Part shown: positions 1-10,231 of the stretch, piece after piece
Position numbering within the stretch: the first letter of the stretch is position 1
How the letters are laid out: each line of letters begins with the position of its first letter
Assembly: GCF_026745355.1 (NCBI RefSeq)
Contig: NC_079205.1
Location: forward strand, 40,577,970-40,641,969
Length of the DNA stretch: 64,000 nt
DNA from: Beta vulgaris subsp. vulgaris
Taxonomy: Eukaryota; Streptophyta; Magnoliopsida; Caryophyllales; Amaranthaceae
Direction: 5' to 3'
The notes under the pieces: model-generated
Told to the model about the DNA's origin: nothing
What the model saw: the letters and a program-made list of their open reading frames with translations, nothing else
Database searches by the model: none
Made by a program: the position numbers and the translations under genes

Positions 1-738
1 GGCATGTTCCGGCCGGAATTGTCGAAGAACAAATCCTTTGAAATCTTCCCACAACCGGATCGGGTGGCGTTCGTTCTCCCACTGCCACCATCGAAGGGCG
101 GCTCCTTCCATTGCTACCACCGCGGCTTCTAACCTCTCTTCGTTCGACAACCGATAAAACGAAAAGTAACGCTCCACGCGCAAAATCCACCCGTCAGGAT
201 CAGTTCCATCAAATATTGGCATATCTAACTTCCGGTAGCGCCAGATTCCACCACCGGGCCCATTTCCTCGGTGTGGTCCACCACCCTGACTTCCTACAAA
301 CCCCGATTCCGTGGCTTGAAAAGCCCCATACCCTTCATTTCCTCCGTTCAAACCACCCATCGCTGCTATCTCCGTGAAATTCGAGTTACCCTCTGTTTGA
401 ATCTGGTTTTGGAGGTTCGTTACCACCGTACGCACCTCCTCTTGTAACTTCAATTGATTTTCCCTCAATTGATTAACCTCCACCCCTTGATTCTCTCTAG
501 TTCTACCCAACCTCTCTTCCAGACGAACCACCACCGCTTCCATATCTTCCCCCAATTTCTTGGACACCTCAGCGTGCCCCTCCATAATTTGCTCCGACAA
601 GGTGCCGCGCATAGCCGAGATTGCCGCTGCGATGGCTCTTTCCACCGCGGCATCCACCTTCGCTGCGATCGACTGGTCAAGGTTAGCCAATCTCTCTTCC
701 ACCATATCCAACCTATGCGAAGCGTTTGCCGGTGCCAT
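1..738 (-). CDS. Ty3/gypsy gag, N-terminal 246 codons (runs off window)
   Basis: An open frame starts at ATG 738-736, 10 bp downstream of a primer-binding site, and stays open to the window edge without a stop. It begins MAPANASHRLDMVEERLANL, continues with an alanine/glutamate-rich segment likely to form a coiled coil, then a glycine-rich linker (about residues 127-168). It ends in a typical plant retrotransposon gag core with the motifs KLDMPIFDGTDPDGWI, VERYFSFYRLS, ALRWWQWE and VLRQFRP. This is the nucleocapsid/capsid precursor of a Ty3/gypsy element. The same gag type, but broken, occurs at about 22100-22743, so both elements belong to one lineage. Of all the retrotransposon reading frames in the window this is the least damaged. 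The pol part lies outside, so autonomy cannot be judged. Confidence 0.85.
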   Translation of the reverse strand, partial: MAPANASHRLDMVEERLANLDQSIAAKVDAAVERAIAAAISAMRGTLSEQIMEGHAEVSKKLGEDMEAVVVRLEERLGRTRENQGVEVNQLRENQLKLQEEVRTVVTNLQNQIQTEGNSNFTEIAAMGGLNGGNEGYGAFQATESGFVGSQGGGPHRGNGPGGGIWRYRKLDMPIFDGTDPDGWILRVERYFSFYRLSNEERLEAAVVAMEGAALRWWQWENERHPIRLWEDFKGFVLRQFRPEHA

Positions 739-747
739 GATCGGTAG

Positions 748-757
748 TCTGATACCA
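748..757 (-). other. Primer-binding site (initiator Met tRNA)
   Basis: The minus strand reads TGGTATCAGA two bases inside the LTR, the standard complement of the 3' end of plant initiator methionine tRNA. It fixes the element's orientation (minus) and identifies the adjacent repeat as its 5' LTR. Confidence 0.8.
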
Positions 758-759
758 CT

Positions 760-1165
760 TGCAATGCTTCCACTGCCTCCGGTCAGTTAGTAACCTCAAT
801 CTAATGAAAAACACACAAATAGAGAGAAGAAAGGATTGATTGAGTAATTAGCAAAAAGAGGAAAACGATTACAGTGAGCTTTCGAGAGGCTCCACTCTCC
901 CAATAAACTACTACTACTCAATACTTTCAGGATAGTTTTCTCTCTCTTCTACTTCCCTTTTTATTCCCAATTCCCTGCCCCTAACAACCAGAGGACACCT
1001 CATCTTTTCTCTAACAGAATTGGCAGACAACTTTCCTCTCCACTCACCTATTTACAATCATTGCCCCTAACCAAAAATAGTAAACTCTAATCCTTCTTGT
1101 GTCCATCCCCTTTCTTGCGTCTCGCATAGGTGATCTTGATAGGAGGCCTAACTCGGTGCATTGCA
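760..1165 (-). repeat. 5' LTR of the gypsy element at the left edge
   Basis: The segment is bounded by the inverted octamer TGCAATGC (760-767) and GCATTGCA (1158-1165), begins 2 bp from the primer-binding site, and is 406 bp, similar to the ~400-bp LTRs of the related element at 18330-23163. The partner LTR is outside the window, so the outer boundary rests on the inverted terminal motif alone. Confidence 0.7.
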
Positions 1166-1189
1166 ATCTCTTACTACCTTAGCAAATTG

Positions 1190-1755
1190 GTGATGGAAGA
1201 TGTAAAGCATTGTCTTTGATGCTGTCTACCTGCACTGTTTACTTTGTGCTGTCTGTGTGTGTCTGGTTCAAATCCAATCTTTAGTGAGGCATGGACAACT
1301 ATTTTGGCAAAATCTCACTTTTTCGATTTTGCAGGCCATGATTGTTCGAGGTTTCCGAGGTGATAGCAATTGTCACAAGATACACTTTCAACCCTCGTCC
1401 ATTACGATGGCAAATGTTATTTCCTTGTTGGCTCTATGTGGTGTGATCGGTGCTACCAGGCTGTCAGGATCGATGCTGGTCTAAAAAGCAGCAAAGCCTC
1501 CATTGTTCTGGAAATGTTTTCATACAGCCACCCAACACTCACCACTCCAAGTTTGATCCTAAATAGCATGTCACTCATATCTTCAACCCCGTAAATTGCG
1601 GCTCTACCTCACGGCTCTGACTCTGGAGTTTTCCAAATGATGCTCAATCTTGTCTGGCATACACTTGGAAAGACAGTTGACTTGGTTGAGGCCTCGAAGG
1701 GGTCATCCTTAAGACTGCGACAAGCAACCCAAAAATGGATATTTGAGGATTTCTA
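1190..1755 (+). other. Unassigned exon-like stretch
   Basis: Composition is more balanced than the flanks. A TTTTGCAG acceptor-like site lies near 1327-1334. Plus-frame stretches include a segment with WCDRCYQAV (a CxxC pair, about 1435-1465) and a terminal one ending QATQKWIFEDF before a stop at 1754-1756. Frames change between stretches, so this is either several short exons or a decayed gene end. I do not recognise the product. A zinc-ribbon, replication-protein-A-like piece is possible but unsupported. Confidence 0.3.
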
Positions 1756-1960
1756 AGCCTGCTAGTATTCTTTTCAGAGTTATGTTAATTTGCTGAAGGA
1801 ATTATAGAGTATAATCGGTATATTTTACCGCAGTTTACTTCTGTACATCTTCCATCTATATATTGTATAAAAGAGTTTGACAAAAGTAATTCATGCTATG
1901 GTATATCATTGTTGTCAAATCAACTGCAGCGCTAGGTACTAACACGGTTAGTAGATGGTA

Positions 1961-1996
1961 GACTCGTGTCTACCATGAGAATGGTAGACACGAGTC
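1961..1996. repeat. Perfect 16-bp hairpin
   Basis: GACTCGTGTCTACCAT (1961-1976) is followed by GAGA and then its exact reverse complement (1981-1996). A partial third copy of the arm (GGTAGAC) overlaps the left arm. Function unknown; it could be the end of a decayed inverted-repeat element. Confidence 0.8.
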
Positions 1997-2621
1997 AAAA
2001 CGCAAGTCAACGCAACATAAAACGCACCTTCATTTAATATAAACGTGATCATTTTGAGTTAATATCTAACATACCCCTAATACCTGCTTCTTTTTCCACA
2101 CCAATTGAAGCAACAGGAAGATACTTTCGTTCAAAATTCCCACCAATTGAAGAATACAATATGCAACGAAACTCACCTTTTCCCCCTCCTTTCCCAACAA
2201 ACGAAGAAAAATAATTGAATATCCAATTCACCATTCTTTCGCCTCATACTTGGGCAATTGAAGAACACTAAATTCATTACAGAATTTGAAGCAATTTGGG
2301 GAATTTAATCTTTGGTTAGCATTTTAGTATGTTTTATTGATGAATTTGTGAAAATGATTAATTTGCTATTGTTCAAGCAAATTAGCTTAGACAATTTCCT
2401 TATTTCGTTTACTATACTGAATATAGGTCCTTTACTTGATACAAATTGAATTAAATAGCCTATTTTATTTCATGTAGATGTAATAGTTCAATCTCTATTT
2501 CTTTATTCAACTGAGTTGAAAACAGCCTCTATGATTTCATTTAGTGGGGTTGAAACGGGAGTAGCTATTTCATTGCAGTATCATGAAATAGCATTAGCTT
2601 TTTTCACCTCGTTTGTTCTAA

Positions 2622-2981
2622 GGCTCCGTTTGGTAGGGCGTAAAATGTTTTCCCGAAAAACTGTTTTCCTCTATTTTCAGTTTTACATTGTTTGGTTGGC
2701 AAAAGAGTGTAAAACCATTTTTCCTTGGGGTAAAATTACTCTCCCAATGATGGAAACCCACTTTCCTTTCAAAATGAAGGGAAAACTATTTTCCTTATCT
2801 CTCTTGTACACTCCTCTCACTACCTCCTTACTTTCCCTTTCATTTTCCTTTCATTTCATCATTTTTTTTACATCGAACCAAACAACGGAAAACTAATTTT
2901 GGAATTGTTTTTTCATTGTAAATTGTTTTCCATGAAAATAATTTTACACTGAAAATGTTTTACACCCTACCAAACAGAGCC
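2622..2981. mobile_element. Tourist-like (PIF/Harbinger-type) MITE
   Basis: Terminal inverted repeats of about 31 bp start GGCTCCGTTTGGTAGGGCG on the left and end CCCTACCAAACAGAGCC on the right, flanked by the trinucleotide TAA on both sides (2619-2621 and 2982-2984). A TAA/TTA duplication with G-rich termini is the PIF/Harbinger signature. The 360-bp interior has no transposase, so it is non-autonomous. Similar termini recur at 14909-15219 and, diverged, at 28684-29560. Confidence 0.8.
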
Positions 2982-3041
2982 TAAATGCTCCATGCTATAT
3001 TCACTAGAACATACTCGTAAGTTTATTTCAGTATTAGTTTT

Positions 3042-4354
3042 TGTTGTGAATCTAAGTCAATGTTATTTTAATGATGATAAACACATGCTATTTTGATGAT
3101 GATAAACGATTTGTGCCATAACTTGTATGAGTGTAACAGTGAACTAAGAAAGTCATGAAGACTGGACGTTCATGAAAGATTGAAGAACTTGAAGATATGG
3201 AAGCTTAGATTTTGTTATACTCTTAATTATGTAATGTAAAGTATTGGAACCTTGTGCTGAACTTTGTGCTAAAATTAGAAATGTGAAATTAGAATGGTTA
3301 ATTATTTTCTTAGAGTTAAGAAAATAGGTAAGCATATTAATTTCATATATCTATATAAAAAGGGAATCTTAGTTTCGAAATTAAGATATTAAAGAAAATG
3401 TTTTTAAAAAGGATTTTATAAAAAAAGATTTTAAAAAAAGGATTTTAGAAAAACCGAGTTTAAATATATTTTGTAAAAATCGATTTTAAGAAAAATATTT
3501 TATAAAAGAATTTCGAAAGCAAAAGGATTTTTAAGAAAAAGAAAAACTAGTTTGTGGTAAACTATTTTGATAAAAAGGATTTCGAAATAAATGAGGAATA
3601 TGAGATAGAAAGAAATCAAATTGGTTATCAAGATTATAAATAAACATTAATTGAAAGAAAACTTATCTTTTTGAAATAAGGATAAAGATGAATAGGATAA
3701 AGTTTGTTTTCTTAAGAGAAAAGGTTTTATCCCTTAATCTTAGGAGTAAAAGATAATCATAACTTAGAGAAAGATTTTCAATCATAATATATGCTATAAA
3801 AGGGATTGAAAATTAGTCTTATAATTCACGTTTTCAGAGAGAGAAAATCGGAGATATTCAGAGCTGAAAACAGTCTCCTAAGACACAGAGTATAACAATG
3901 TTCTAGTCAGATTGAGTAACTATTCAAAGTTTGTAATTGTCCTCTATTTGCTTGAATAAGAAGCACGCTTTTAAGGAATCATTCTTTCGGTAATTTCATA
4001 ATTATAAAGAGTGGCAACACTTAGAGTTAAGTGTTGGGGAGCACTACTAGGGTTAATAGTGGGGGAATCTTATTGTATCAAGGGTTTGATATTTTAGGAC
4101 TCAAAATAATAAAGAGTCTGGTTTGTGTGGGCGTAGATCTCAGAGGTGAGATTGAACCACGTTATATCTTATGTTTAAGTGTTGTTTCATATTGTTTTAA
4201 GTTTAGTTTTCGCAAAAACTCAAATCAGCGATTTACAAGCGAATCGCATAGTGCCTGGCACAGTGTCATAACCAAGGTTTTGCGAAAATCAATTAGATTT
4301 AGTCACTCAATTCAACCCCCCCCCCCCTCTTGAGTGTCACCTTGTGTTCCAACA
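3042..4354 (+). repeat. 5' LTR of a copia (Sirevirus-like) element
   Basis: Begins TGTTGTGAATC and ends TTCCAACA just before a primer-binding site. It contains a TATA box (TATAAAAG, 3795-3802) and a C-rich tract near its 3' end (about 4314-4327), as in the copia LTRs at 46160 and 54002. Positions 3809-4315 are repeated at 6481-6969. The early motif TTTTAATGATGATAAACACATG resembles the start of other Sirevirus-type LTRs. Confidence 0.75.
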
Positions 4355-4356
4355 AG

Positions 4357-4368
4357 TGGTATCAGAAC
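4357..4368 (+). other. Primer-binding site (initiator Met tRNA)
   Basis: TGGTATCAGAAC lies 2 bp after the LTR end, the usual copia-type priming site. Confidence 0.85.
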
Positions 4369-4408
4369 AGGCTATTCTCGTAAGACTAATCTCTAGAGAA
4401 TAGAAATC

Positions 4409-6465
4409 ATGAATATGCAAGATGACTCTTGAAAGAGACACTCAAAGTGTCCAATTTTCAACGGAAAGGACTACGGATGGTGGAAGGCTAGGATGAGGAT
4501 CTACATCCAAGGATTGGACTATGAATGCTGGAAAATCATACGAAAAGGACCAATCATTATCCAAGCCAAAAATGCTGAAGGAAAGATGGTCGACAAGGAT
4601 GAAGACGACTACAATTCAGTTGACTATGCAAAAGCCGAAAAAAAACTTCAAAGCTATGAGTATTCTCCAATATGGAATTGGATCTGATGAATACTCAAAC
4701 ATCTCAGTTTGTACTACAACAAAAGAAATATGGGACACACTGGAGTTGGCCCACGAAGGTACGAATGAAGTAAAACAATCTAGAATAGATTTGCTTGTCC
4801 AACAATATGAATTGTTTACTATGAACAAGGACGAATCTATTAAAGAGATGTTCACTAGATTTACATTAATCAGTAATGAATTACGTTTCTAGGCAAAACA
4901 TATACTTCTGAAGATTTAGTGAGAAAGGTGTTAAGAAGTTTAACCAATCGATGGCTCCCAAAAATAACCACTATTCAAGAAGCTAAAGATTTGACTAAAC
5001 TTTTACTAGAACAACTTATTGGATCATTAATGACTCATGAACTTGTCTTAAATTCTAAAACTAATGAACCAAAAAGTAAAGGTATAGCCTTGAGAAATGA
5101 ATTGGAAATTGAAAATAATGATAGTGATGATGATATTGATTTTCTTACAAGGTGATTTAAAAATTTTCTCAAAAAGAACAAAAACAACAATCCTGGAAAA
5201 GATGAAAATTTCAAAGGTAAGAGCGCTACCTCTAAGTTTAAGAAAGTGCTACTAATTCTGATTGTTTCAAGTGTGGTGAGTACGATCACAGGATAAAGGA
5301 ATGTCCCTTATGGCATGATGAGAAGCCTAAAGAAAGAAGGGAGCAATCCAAGAAAGAATTTAAAAAAGCTATCATAGCGCTGCCGTTTGGGGAGATTCGG
5401 ATTCTGATGAGAACAGTCAGAGGCACAATGCCATGAATCAAAATTATGTCTAAATGTTGTACGGACATCACAGAGAAGGGCCCAGTGCCAGGACGACTCA
5501 AGCTTGTCTTTAATGGCGAAAAGTTCGAACTCCCAAGATGAAACTGAAGACAATGAGTTAAGTCTCCTTTCTCTAAAACCAATACATCTTCTATCAAAAA
5601 ACCAACTTGTTACTTTGCTTGAAAATGTCATTGACGATTGTCAAGAAATGAATGATGATTTTTCAATCATGAAAAAGAAGTGAAAATTTTAACTAAGCAA
5701 AAGATTGGGTTGGAACTTTAATATGAAGATCTGTTAAAAGACATAAGATACTGATAAAAGAATGATGAACTTGAAAAATTTGTTGAAGAGAAAGATGTTG
5801 AGTTAAACGCACTAAGATACGAAAAGTCTCTCGCTAAAGAAATCGTTAACCACACAGTGCCATACACTGTGCTAGAAGCTGAAAATTTCGAGTCTTGAAA
5901 AACAAATTGAATCGCTAAATCATGAATTAATCGAGTTAAAAGAATCAAGACAAAGATCCAGAATTGTTCCACTCATGCTACCTCATGATGTTAAGTTAAG
6001 TGACGAACTTGATAACTTGAAAAGAGAATTAGAAATTTCGAGAAAAAGAAATAGTGATCTAATTAAATACTTCTGTAGAATTCTTGGAATCACAATTGAC
6101 TATTGCTCGAAAAATGTATGAAAAGTGGTCATATGGTCTAAAAGCTCTCGATAATTTTTCTAGTACAACCCACAATCGAAACAAAACTGGTTTAGGTTAT
6201 ATAGGTCAACAACACAGGGTACGGCATAATGCCAGAAATTTCGAAAGATACTTTCGCAAAAGAAAATATGTTGATCTACCTGAATATTTGATTTGCAACT
6301 TTTGTGGAAAAAATGGACACCTTATGGATAACTGTAATATCAAGAAAAGGAGTTTTGCAAAAAATGTAAAGAACGTAAATCAAATATGGGTTAGAAAAGA
6401 CTAGTTAGAAGCTTAACGAAAGACAAAGGGACCCAAGCAGATCTGGGTTCCTAAAACTAACAAGT
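4409..6465 (+). pseudogene. Copia gag pseudogene (UBN2-type gag, two zinc knuckles)
   Basis: A likely start at 4409 is followed by an in-frame stop at 4430-4432; later parts jump between frames. Recognisable pieces in order: FNGKDYGWWKARMRIYIQG (about 4457-4513), then a helical gag core with KEIWDTLELAHEGTNEVKQS, a first CCHC zinc knuckle (CFKCGEYDHRIKEC, about 5264-5305), a lysine/glutamate-rich coiled-coil-like segment, a second knuckle (CNFCGKNGHLMDNC, about 6295-6336), and the gag-end motif GPKQIWVPKTNK near 6430-6464. This order is typical of long plant Sirevirus/copia gag proteins, which package genomic RNA. No protease, integrase or RT follows. Several stops and frameshifts make the frame non-functional. 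Confidence 0.8.
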
Positions 6466-6480
6466 GATCTTTTTGCAGGC

Positions 6481-6969
6481 AAAATTAGTCTTATAATTCA
6501 CGTTTTCAGAGAGAAAAAAATCAGAGATATTCAGAGCTGAAAACAGTCTCCTAAGGCACAGAGTATAGCATTGTTCTAGTCAGATTGAGTAATTATTCGA
6601 AGTTTGTAATTGTCCTCTATTTGCTTGAATAAGAAGCACGCTTTTGAGGAATCATTCTTTCTGTAATTTCATAATTATAGAGAGTGGCAACACTTAGAGT
6701 TAAGTGTTGGGGAGCACTACTAGGGTTAGTAGTGGGGGAATCTTATTGTATCAAGGGTTTAGGATTCAAAGTAATAAAGAGTTTGGTTTGTGTGGACGTA
6801 GATATCAGAGGTGAGATTGAACCACGTTATATCTTGTGTTTAAGTGTTGATTTCATATTGTTTTAAGTTTAGTCTTCGCAAAAACTCAAATCAGCAATTT
6901 ACGAGCAAATTGCACAGTGCCATAACCAAGGTTTTGCGAAAATCAATTAGATTTAGTCACTCAATTCAA
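6481..6969 (+). repeat. Truncated second LTR of the 3042 copia cassette
   Basis: Aligns to LTR positions 3809-4315. It begins a few bases downstream of the TATA box position and stops before the C-rich tract, so it lacks both LTR ends. It directly follows the end of gag, with no pol in between and no polypurine tract. Confidence 0.8.
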
Positions 6970-7534
6970 GGTTTTTGGTTGCATTTCTTCAAATGATTTC
7001 TGGACCGCTTGCAATAGCATAAGAATTGTGTTTGGCCTTTCTTTATGCTGGAGTGTTTGATAGTCAATTAATTTGTTTTTTTTAGGGTTTATTCGAAATT
7101 ATTTTTTTCTTTATTTTCGGATTGTAATTGTTCTGTGATTTCACTATTTTTTTTTTTTGCTTCTTTTTCAGTTCATTGTGTGTAATTTTTTTTTTGGCAA
7201 TTTTTTGGTAATTGTTTGACTAGTGTAATTGTTTTTATAATTATTGGTTATTAATTAGTGTAATGTTTAGTTTCATATTTATTTGATAAAAAAAATATTT
7301 ATTTGGATGTAGATCCTTGTATGTGTGTTGGAATGATTGAGTTAGAATTGCGTTGCATTGTCAATTTATTTGGATGTCTTATTTTCTGCAAAACATCCAT
7401 AAGATTGAAGGGATACTCTAATCCTATCTCCTTTTTTTTCGTAAGAGGATGAGGTTACATTTACAAAGTAAGGATCATTTATGGCTACCTCTAAATTCTG
7501 AAATACAATGCAAAGTTTTACTCTTTCTCTCTCG

Positions 7535-7586
<52 letters not shown>

Positions 7587-8916
7587 TTGAATTTTAATAA
7601 TTTTGTTAGGTTTAGCGTACCAATAGGTCGTTTGAAATCAAATAAGAAAGATCTTATTTTATCTGTTTCAACTGAATTATAGTTTAATTTAGATCAATTA
7701 TAAAAATCAGGTTGAGGGAATCTACTAGGTCTAGTCGGGTTCTGGGTTAATATCTGGTTGGGTTACGGTTAGGTTTGGGTTTGAATGCATGTATGTATGG
7801 CAGGTCAAAATATGATCTTGTCAGGGGCTGGTTAGGGTAATCTCAGTTTAGATTCTGGTCACGTTTAGGGACTGACCTTCATCGGTCGAACCAGGTTCAA
7901 GTTGATTTGATATCAGTTGACCCATCGGTCAAGCCTGTTTCTAATACCACTAGTATCAAGTATGGCCATAAAAAATCTACCGGTCCAAAGTGAATCGAAA
8001 ATTATTAAAAGAAATTGCATCTAGAATTATTCTAAATTGGTGGGTTTTAAATGTCATATCTAACATCACTTATTATGGTAGTGTGGAAGAGTGAATTATA
8101 AGTGTTAGAAATTATTGTAGTAAGTTAACTAGTGTTGAATGATCAAATCTTCATGTTATTGGTGACATTGTTTACCTCCATCCACTCTCTTATTCAGCAT
8201 CATTATTCCTTAGCATGTGTTTAAGATCTTCTTTCAGCATCCAGTTGTGGATATGAGGATGTAAGGGCTTTTATACACATCTGATTGTTGGAGTCTTAAG
8301 GGCCTTTTCGTTAAATAATCTAGTTATACAAAGGGGGCAAGTATTTTCAATCCATACGCACTTGTACTTATTAGTGGACTATGCACTCGAGAGCATGTGG
8401 AGGACTATGCTCTCAGCCTAAAACAACAATCCTTTACAAATAAAACATAGAGAGTTAGGAAAAGATTTATACTATCCCATGATTTGCGGTCATCAAAATC
8501 ATTCTTATTTGGATTTTATTTTATCGAACTAATGTGAAATGTCTTGGTAAAACCCTTGATCTGTTTCTGGAAACTTCACTACATTATTTTCATAAAGGAT
8601 ATTTTGATAATTAGATTTTTATTCCTAAATATAGCTGATATCGGAATTTAAAGGATATATTTACCAAAAGATTAAAAAAAAAGAATCTTAAAAGGATATA
8701 GAACCGACCAAATCAACGTTGTGTCTTACGCAACACATTGCGCACGACAATGACCATGCCGTACACAAAAACGAAAAAAACACAAAGCTAGTATGTGAGA
8801 TACACATATCGTGCACCAAACACACAGGCCTTGTGTCTGGCGCACAAGCCGTGCATCTGGGAATAGTCCGTGCGTCTGGCGCACAAGCTGTGCATTAGAC
8901 ACACAATTTTCTTTTA
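6970..8916. other. AT-rich spacer, no gene seen
   Basis: No frame longer than about 60 codons and no splice-consistent exons recognised. It contains a TA microsatellite and, near 8815-8895, short repeats of a motif like GTCTGGCGCACAAGC. Confidence 0.6.
7536..7579. repeat. (TA)22 microsatellite
   Basis: Uninterrupted TA dinucleotide run of 44 bp, preceded by a CT-rich stretch. Confidence 0.97.
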
Positions 8917-9290
8917 GGGTTTTTCTACATAGTACCCTTGTGTTTTACGAAATTCTATGTTGTACCCGACTTTTTTAAAATTTCCACGTTGTACCCCTAA
9001 GATTTCTTAATGTTACCCACAATACCCTTATACACGATATCAAACAATAGATTTTGGGACTTTCTTACCTTGTGGGGATAGAGTAGGATGTTTTAGCCTT
9101 ATTGGTTGACTAAGGTTTGGGATATAATCTGATAAATTGAAAACTAAGTGAGGTTTGGAGTAGGATTTTCTATTAGTAAGGGTATTTTGTGTGACGTTTA
9201 GAAAGTTTAGGGGTACAATGTGGAGAGTCCAAAAAGGCTGGGTACAACGTAAAATTTCGAAAAACACAGGGGCACTACGTAGAAAATCCC
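8917..9290. mobile_element. Mutator-like MITE with long inverted termini
   Basis: The left end GGGTTTTTCTACATAGTACC and the right end (reverse complement GGGATTTTCTACGTAGTGCC) begin inverted repeats of roughly 90 bp carrying several 'GTACCC' blocks. A perfect 9-bp direct repeat TTTCTTTTA flanks the 374-bp unit (8908-8916 and 9291-9299). Nine-base duplications plus long termini point to the Mutator superfamily. No transposase is encoded. Confidence 0.85.
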
Positions 9291-9299
9291 TTTCTTTTA

Positions 9300-10230
9300 T
9301 CTCCTCGCATTATTTTTGGATTTCTTTACTTATAAATAGGTGGCTTTCTTCAAACGTTTCTAATACTTTTTCCCTACGCTTCAATACTTCGACATACACT
9401 TAAACATACTTGACAAAACACATTGGTCAGATACATTCAAAACTCTATTCAAATTCATTGAAGCTTCAAGATTGCTCCTCAAAAAGATTGTTACATATGA
9501 CCTAGGCAACAAAGATATAATTTCCCGAGGGTTAATTCCAGTCAATCTCTTCTTTTACTAATAAACTACTTGTCATAATGTAGATCTTGAAGGAATTCAA
9601 GCTATTCTGGTATATTCTTCCCTAATCTATGATCTTTTCATTTCTTTTCTATTCATTATTATTCATATGCATGATTATATGATTTAATACTTTCATCACC
9701 TCACATGATTATTTTTGCTAACTACAAGACCTAAATAAATGTTTCAAAATTCGATAATTTGGACAATTAAATTAGGTTCCTAGTTATTTAATTGTTTAAA
9801 TAACATGTCACCCAAAAGTTAGTCTTTTATGTGTTCAATGAACCGACATAGATTAATTTTTAGATTGCATTAACATATTACTTAGTTATTTAATTTCATA
9901 CATCTTGACATCAATCGATATTACATATGGGCCATCAATGAGCGAATTTGATTCCTGGTCATATTTTTGTACCCTCACCCTCGGACTCAATTTTTGGTTC
10001 ATTGACCATTCATGGAGTCATGATAGGAAAATCTACATTGAGCAAGTCCCTAATTTTTCCCTACGATTTCCCAATATCCACTTAGGCTTATGAGTCTTTC
10101 GATATCTAAAGACTTGTTGACGAATTCTTTTATTTCAAAAAAAATTCAATAAAAAATCTACAATGAGGTAGTCAAATACTCGCTCATTCTGCGTAGGCAA
10201 TAAAAACACGTCTACACTAATATTGTGTCT
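9300..10230. other. Non-coding spacer
   Basis: AT-rich; no convincing reading frame. A TATAAATA motif occurs near 9330, but nothing downstream supports it as a gene promoter. Confidence 0.5.
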
Positions 10231-10231
10231 T

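Noticed and set aside
9329..9338. TATAAATA as a gene promoter
   Set aside because: No downstream reading frame or exon supports transcription of a gene.
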